Assembly: GCA_038232655.1 (NCBI GenBank)
Contig: JBBSNM010000052.1
Span: 1-19,094, forward strand
Direction: 5' to 3'
Length of the DNA: 19,094 nucleotides
Origin: JACCVL01 sp038232655
GTDB lineage: Bacteria; Actinomycetota; Actinomycetes; Propionibacteriales; Nocardioidaceae
Positions within the stretch are counted from its first letter, which is position 1. Each line of letters starts with the position of its first letter. Positions 14,276 to 19,094 of the stretch are shown piece by piece. A program made the translations under genes and the position numbers. The notes beneath the pieces were generated by a model, which worked only from the letters and a program-made list of their open reading frames with translations, made no database searches and was not told the origin of the DNA.

Positions 14276-14469
14276 CCACTGGTGATGGCGCGCTTCGGTG
14301 CGCTGCCGGTGGCCATCGCGCCCGCGGTGGGCCGGCCTTCGTGAGGAGGTGCGCCATGGTGGCGCTTCTCATCGGATATGCACGATGTTCCACCGATCAG
14401 CAAGACCTCACCGTCCAACGCGACGGGTTGCTCGCCCTGGGAGTCGACACCGCCCGGGTCTACATCGAC
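14276..14469 (+). repeat. Right arm of the diverged inverted repeat
   Basis: This plus-strand segment (about 80 bp of upstream sequence and 38 codons of recombinase) mirrors 12663-12857. Shared blocks include GCGGTGGGCCGG, GTGAGGAGG before the ATG and the codons for CSTDQQDLTVQR. Homology stops sharply after the VYID codons at 14469. Confidence 0.75.
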
Positions 14470-14565
14470 ACCTTGAGCAGCCAAGAGCGCGAGTTGCCGC
14501 CGCCCCTTACTGCAGTTTCGTCGATTTTCCATTACGCCAAGGCGTCGTCCGCCCGCCGTCGGTAG
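14356..14565 (+). pseudogene. Truncated serine recombinase (resolvase), right copy
   Basis: The first 38 residues (ALLIGYARCSTDQQDLTVQR, then DGLLALGVDTARVYID) are the start of a small serine recombinase with the active-site motif Y-A-R-x-S intact, including the catalytic serine. After VYID the frame enters unrelated sequence (TLSSQERELPPPLTAVSS) and ends at 14565, overlapping the 3' end of the MFS gene on the other strand. The rest of the catalytic domain and the DNA-binding domain are absent, so it cannot recombine on its own. GAGGAGG precedes the ATG as a good ribosome binding site. Confidence 0.85.
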
Positions 14566-16019
14566 GCAAGATCGACGACACCCAGCACCAGGGCGGCCAG
14601 CACGAAGGCCAAGGTGGTCCGCAGCCCGGTGGTGAGCGCCGCGCCGGGGTCGCCGCCGCTGGCCGCCAGCGCGGCGAAGTACTGCGCCAGCACCAGCGCG
14701 ACGCCGACCGCCGAGCCCACCCGTTGTGCCGTCTGCAGCAGCCCGCCTGCGGCCCCCGCGTTGCGCACGTCGACCTCGGCGAGCGTGAGGGTCACGTTCG
14801 GCGAGATCGTCAGCCCGGTGCCGAGACCGGTCAGCAGCAGCGTTGGTGTCAGCCAGGCCGCCCCCGCGTCCGGGGCCAGGGCGACCGTCAGGTCGAGCCC
14901 CAGCAGCCCGAGCGCGCTCAGCATCAGCCCGGCGACGACGACGAGGCGTCCGTACCGGGGCACCAAGCGCCCGCCGAGCGGGGCGCCGACGACCGAGCCA
15001 AGCGCGAACGGGGTCTGGGTGAGACCCGCGGCCAGCGCCGAGTAACCCAGGCCGTTCTGCAGGTACAGCGTCAGCACGAGGAACACCGAGGTGAACCCGG
15101 CAAAGAACAGCGCGCCCTGGCCGACACCGAGCATGTACGGCCGCAGGCGGACAAGCGCAGGCTGCACCACGGGTGCGTTCCCGAGCCGGTCCCAGCGCCG
15201 TTCCCACCAGGCGAACACGCCCAACAGCCCGGCCGCCACCCCGACTAGCCACCACGGCCGGGCAACCAGCCCGGCCCCCTCCCCGGACCCGCCCTGCACC
15301 AGCGGCCACAGCGTGGCCAGGACGGCGCTCCCGAGCAGGAGCACGCCGAGCGGGTCCAGCGACTGCCGCGGACCGCGCTCGGCCACCGGCAGCAGTCGGC
15401 GCACGAGGGCGAGCGCGACGATCCCGACGGGAACGTTGACGAGAAAGACCCAGCGCCAGCCGTTGTCGGCGCCACCAAAGCTCACCAGCGCGCCACCAAG
15501 CAGCGGACCGACCGCCGTGGAGACGCTGACCGTCAGACCGAACAGCCCGAACGCGCGGGCCCGGTCGTTGCCCCGGAACAACGTCTGGATGAAGCCCGAG
15601 ACCTGCGGTGACAGCATGCCCGCACCGAGGCCCTGGACGACGCGGAACGTCGCCAGCCACCCCGCGCTCGGTGCCGCTCCGCAGGCCGCGCTCGCGGCGG
15701 TGAACACGGCCAGGCCGAGAGCGAAGACGGTCCGGCGGCTGCGGGTGTCGCCGAGCCGGCCGGCGGGCACGAGCGCCATGCCGAAGGCCAGGGTGTAGCC
15801 GGCGACGATCCACTGCACGGCGGTGTCGCCGGCATCAAGGGTGGTGCGGATGGACGGCAGCGCGACGTTCACGATGCTGACATCCAGCAGCGTCATGAAG
15901 CCGGCCACCAGGCACAGCGACAGCGCCCGCCAGCGGGCGCTGTGCGCGGCTGAGGCAGCGGCCGGGTCCGGCTCGACGGTCTCGCCCGTCGGCTGGCTGG
16001 GCGAGGCGGTCGGCGGCAC
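14532..16019 (-). CDS. MFS exporter, DHA2 (EmrB/QacA-like) family
   Basis: A 495-aa polytopic membrane protein, the size of 14-helix DHA2 drug:H+ antiporters. TM1 carries FMTLLDVSIVNVALPSI with Asp46 (motif D1). The TM2-3 loop has motif A-like GRLGDTRSRRTVF (88-99). TM5 has the antiporter motif C as TAVGPLLGGALVSFGG (168-183), followed by GWRWVFLVNVPVGI (187-200), a DHA2 signature. Many hydrophobic segments follow. The substrate (drug, dye or metabolite) cannot be predicted. The GTG start at 16019 is supported by a TAGCGT -10 box 6 nt upstream. It is divergent from pgm. Its stop overlaps the truncated recombinase frame at 14356-14565. No TetR-type regulator is next to it. Confidence 0.9.
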   Translation of the reverse strand: MPPTASPSQPTGETVEPDPAAASAAHSARWRALSLCLVAGFMTLLDVSIVNVALPSIRTTLDAGDTAVQWIVAGYTLAFGMALVPAGRLGDTRSRRTVFALGLAVFTAASAACGAAPSAGWLATFRVVQGLGAGMLSPQVSGFIQTLFRGNDRARAFGLFGLTVSVSTAVGPLLGGALVSFGGADNGWRWVFLVNVPVGIVALALVRRLLPVAERGPRQSLDPLGVLLLGSAVLATLWPLVQGGSGEGAGLVARPWWLVGVAAGLLGVFAWWERRWDRLGNAPVVQPALVRLRPYMLGVGQGALFFAGFTSVFLVLTLYLQNGLGYSALAAGLTQTPFALGSVVGAPLGGRLVPRYGRLVVVAGLMLSALGLLGLDLTVALAPDAGAAWLTPTLLLTGLGTGLTISPNVTLTLAEVDVRNAGAAGGLLQTAQRVGSAVGVALVLAQYFAALAASGGDPGAALTTGLRTTLAFVLAALVLGVVDLAYRRRADDALA

Positions 16020-16025
16020 CTGGCC

Positions 16026-16031
16026 ACGCTA
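16026..16031 (-). promoter_or_regulatory. Candidate -10 of a leaderless promoter (MFS gene)
   Basis: On the minus strand the sequence reads TAGCGT, then 6 nt, then the GTG start at 16019. No ribosome binding site lies between. It fits TANNNT with the same spacing as at pgm and the NTF2-like gene. No convincing -35 is seen. Confidence 0.55.
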
Positions 16032-16114
16032 GGCAGGTTGGCCGCTGACGGCATCCCCAATGCTCGACCAAACAGACATCCCGGTGGGCAAGCCCGGGCG
16101 GGCAGATCCGGCAC

Positions 16115-16120
16115 TAGGGT
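16115..16120 (+). promoter_or_regulatory. Candidate -10 of a leaderless promoter (pgm)
   Basis: TAGGGT, then CGGCCC, then the ATG at 16127: a TANNNT box exactly 6 nt before the start codon with no ribosome binding site. The divergent MFS promoter lies about 85 bp away in the same intergenic region, so the two could share regulation. Confidence 0.55.
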
Positions 16121-16126
16121 CGGCCC

Positions 16127-17764
16127 ATGACCGATGCGCACGAGCACGCGGGGCAGCCCGCCCGCCCCGATGACCTGGTCGACGTCAGCGCCTTGTTGGA
16201 TGCCTACGCCAACACCGTCCCGGACGTCGATGACGCCGGCCAGCGGGTGGTTTTCGGCACGTCGGGACACCGCGGGTCGAGCCTCGACGGTGCGTTCAAC
16301 GACGCGCACATCGTCGCCATCACGCAGGCGATCGTCGAGCACCGCGCTAGCGAGGGCATCACCGGTCCGCTGGCGCTGGGCCGCGACACCCACGCGCTGT
16401 CGCTGCCGGCCTGGCAGACCGCTCTCGAGGTGCTGGTCGCCGCGGGGGTCACGGTGCTGGTCGACGACCGCGACGGCTACACGCCGACGCCGGCGGTCTC
16501 GCACGCGATCTTGCGCCTCAACCGCGACGGCAGCCATGGCCAGGTCGACGGCATCGTGGTGACGCCGTCGCACAACCCACCGCGCGACGGCGGCTTCAAG
16601 TACAACCCGCCGCACGGCGGTCCGGCCGACAGCGGCGCCACGTCGCGAATCGCCGACCGGGCAAACGAGCTGCTGGGCTCGGGCTGGTCCGAGGTGCGTC
16701 GAGCCAGCGCCGACGAGGCTCGCGCGGCCGGCCAGGGATACGACTTCCTCGGGCACTACGTCGACGACCTACCGTCGGTGCTCGACCTCGACGCCATCCG
16801 CGACAGCGGCATCCGCATCGGCGCCGACCCGATGGGTGGCGCTGGCGTGGCGTATTGGGGTGCGGTCGCCGAACGGCACCGGCTCGACCTCACCGTCGTC
16901 AACCCCGACGTCGACCCACAGTTCGCCTTCATGACGCTCGACCGCGACGGCAAGATCCGGATGGACTGCTCGTCGCCGTGGGCGATGGCCTCGCTGGTCA
17001 GCCGGCGCGATGACTTCGACATCTCGACCGGCAACGACGCGGATGCCGACCGGCACGGCATCGTGACCCCCGATGCGGGTCTGATGAACCCCAACCACTT
17101 CCTCGCGGTCGCCATCGACTACCTGCTGGCCGCACGGTCCTGGTCCGCCGACGCAGCGATCGGCAAGACCCTGGTCTCGTCGATGATGATCGACAAGGTG
17201 GTGGCCGCGCGCGGCCGGCGCCTGCTGGAGGTGCCGGTCGGCTTCAAGTGGTTCGTCGACGGCCTGCTCGACGGCTCGGTGGCCTTCGGCGGCGAGGAGA
17301 GCGCCGGCGCGAGCTTCCTGCGGCACGACGGGGGCGCCTGGTCGACCGACAAGGACGGGCTGCTGCTCGCGCTGTTGGCCGCCGAGATCCGCGCCGTGAC
17401 CGGTCGCAGCCCCAGCGAGCTGTACGCCGACCTGACCCGGCGCTTCGGCGACCCCGCGTACGCCCGCCTCGACGCGCCGGCGAGCAGGGACGAGAAGGCC
17501 CGGTTGGCATCGCTGTCGCCGGCCGACGTGACCGCCACCGAGGTGGCCGGCGAGCCGATCGAGGCAGCGCTGACCGAGGCGCCCGGCAACGGCGCGCCGA
17601 TCGGCGGGCTCAAGGTGACCACGGCCAGCGCCTGGTTTGCTGCCCGCCCGTCCGGGACCGAGGACGTCTACAAGATCTACGCCGAGTCACTGCGCGGTGA
17701 CGAGCACCTCGAGCGGGTGCAGACCGAGGCTCGCGAGGTCGTCTCCGCAGCGCTCGGACGGTGA
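16127..17764 (+). CDS. pgm: Phosphoglucomutase (alpha-D-glucose phosphate-specific)
   Basis: A 545-aa enzyme interconverting glucose 1-phosphate and glucose 6-phosphate in the cytoplasm, linking glycolysis to glycogen, trehalose and UDP-glucose synthesis. Motifs: FGTSGHRG (43-50), the phosphoserine loop TPSHNPPRDGGFKYNPPHGG (146-165) with active Ser148, the Mg2+ loop GNDADADRHG (302-311) with Asp304, Asp306 and Asp308, the sugar-binding loop GGEESAGASF (388-397), and the phosphate-binding RPSGTEDVYKIYAES (507-521). The length and the NPPRDGGFKYNPPHGGPAD form match the Pgm class rather than the shorter phosphomannomutase or GlmM. It stands alone, divergent from the MFS gene. Confidence 0.96.
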   Translation: MTDAHEHAGQPARPDDLVDVSALLDAYANTVPDVDDAGQRVVFGTSGHRGSSLDGAFNDAHIVAITQAIVEHRASEGITGPLALGRDTHALSLPAWQTALEVLVAAGVTVLVDDRDGYTPTPAVSHAILRLNRDGSHGQVDGIVVTPSHNPPRDGGFKYNPPHGGPADSGATSRIADRANELLGSGWSEVRRASADEARAAGQGYDFLGHYVDDLPSVLDLDAIRDSGIRIGADPMGGAGVAYWGAVAERHRLDLTVVNPDVDPQFAFMTLDRDGKIRMDCSSPWAMASLVSRRDDFDISTGNDADADRHGIVTPDAGLMNPNHFLAVAIDYLLAARSWSADAAIGKTLVSSMMIDKVVAARGRRLLEVPVGFKWFVDGLLDGSVAFGGEESAGASFLRHDGGAWSTDKDGLLLALLAAEIRAVTGRSPSELYADLTRRFGDPAYARLDAPASRDEKARLASLSPADVTATEVAGEPIEAALTEAPGNGAPIGGLKVTTASAWFAARPSGTEDVYKIYAESLRGDEHLERVQTEAREVVSAALGR

Positions 17765-17955
17765 CGCGAGACCTCGCAGACCCGGACAAGGTGCACCGAA
17801 CGTGAGTACTACACGGTTGTAATTGGCAAGCGAACACGCCGTGGGGCTAGCGGGATTGATGTTGTTCATGTTCTCTATGTGATTGTTGGGGCTGCTGAGC
17901 CCCGGTCGCGCGGCGGTTGCCGTGCGCCGACATGGACGCCGAGGCGGTGTGCTGC
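17765..17955 (+). other. Comparatively AT-rich leader region before the wall-hydrolase-like gene
   Basis: This 191-bp stretch contains no gene I can support. Its part around 17805-17887 (TACTACACGG to TGATTGTTGG) is clearly richer in A and T than the rest of the window. TACA (17810-17813) and TGTA (17818-17821) form a short inverted repeat. TTGATG at 17856 and CTATGT near 17875 could be promoter parts, but the spacing is poor. I see no convincing riboswitch, including no clear ydaO-type c-di-AMP element, which precedes some wall-hydrolase genes. Confidence 0.4.
17888..17903 (+). promoter_or_regulatory. Leader hairpin before the secreted coiled-coil gene
   Basis: GGGGCT (17888-17893) and AGCCCC (17898-17903) form a perfect 6-bp stem with a GCTG loop. 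No T-tract follows. Depending on the transcription start it could be a 5' leader structure or an end structure for the pgm transcript. The role is unknown. Confidence 0.35.

Positions 17956-19094
<1,139 letters not shown>

Noticed and set aside
14276..14469. Inverted repeat interpreted as insertion-sequence terminal repeats
   Set aside because: The arms contain recombinase coding sequence and upstream DNA, not short terminal repeats, and no transposase lies between them. I also found no target-site duplication.
14176..15813. 545-codon minus-strand frame overlapping the MFS gene
   Set aside because: It lies in another frame of the same strand as the MFS exporter, is Arg/Ala-rich without membrane segments, and runs antisense through the recombinase fragment.
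17765..17955. c-di-AMP (ydaO-type) riboswitch upstream of the wall-hydrolase-like gene
   Set aside because: Such elements precede some actinobacterial wall-hydrolase genes, but I could not find its conserved core by eye. A covariance search would be needed.

Overview
The window is GC-rich throughout, uses many GTG starts, and its genes often overlap by 4 bp (GTGA or ATGA). Several genes look leaderless, with a TANNNT box 6-7 nt before the start codon. Together with the gene content (actinobacterial-type hyp genes with a DUF6390-like neighbour, Nei2-type glycosylase, secreted coiled-coil wall-hydrolase-like protein), this points to a high-GC Actinomycetota chromosome. I cannot name the genus.

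Layout. (1) 1-2147: end of a [NiFe]-hydrogenase maturation operon: hypD 3' end, hypE, and a DUF6390-like gene. (2) 2145-5488: a hairpin that contains both facing stop codons, xylulokinase (minus), and a divergent phytoene-desaturase-like FAD oxidoreductase, followed by a possible SRPBCC gene remnant. (3) 5489-8483: Zn-dependent alcohol dehydrogenase and SDR (4-bp overlap), then an NTF2-like protein and a PTS EIIA protein. (4) 8480-10122: PTS enzyme I broken by two +1 frameshifts and one nonsense codon. (5) 10130-12255: Nei/Fpg-family DNA glycosylase overlapping a type II NADH dehydrogenase. (6) 12285-14565: an accessory island. Two truncated serine-recombinase genes form an outward-facing inverted repeat around two convergent toxin-antitoxin pairs (Phd/YefM-RelE and VapBC), and the left one abuts an MFS transporter fragment. 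(7) 14532-17764: complete DHA2-type MFS exporter (minus) divergent from phosphoglucomutase (plus). (8) 17765-19094: a comparatively AT-rich leader and the 5' part of a secreted coiled-coil protein, probably a NlpC/P60-type wall hydrolase, running off the window through a near-pure C tract that may be an artefact.

How the genes fit together. The hyp genes mature a hydrogenase encoded elsewhere. XylB and Pgm are sugar-phosphate enzymes. The EIIA protein is probably uncoupled here, because its enzyme I is broken and no HPr gene is visible. Segment 6 is the clear mobile or decayed region. I see no entirely new system. The most informative points are the toxin-antitoxin island between inverted recombinase remnants, the shared leaderless promoter architecture with operators placed over the start codons, and the triple-lesion ptsI.
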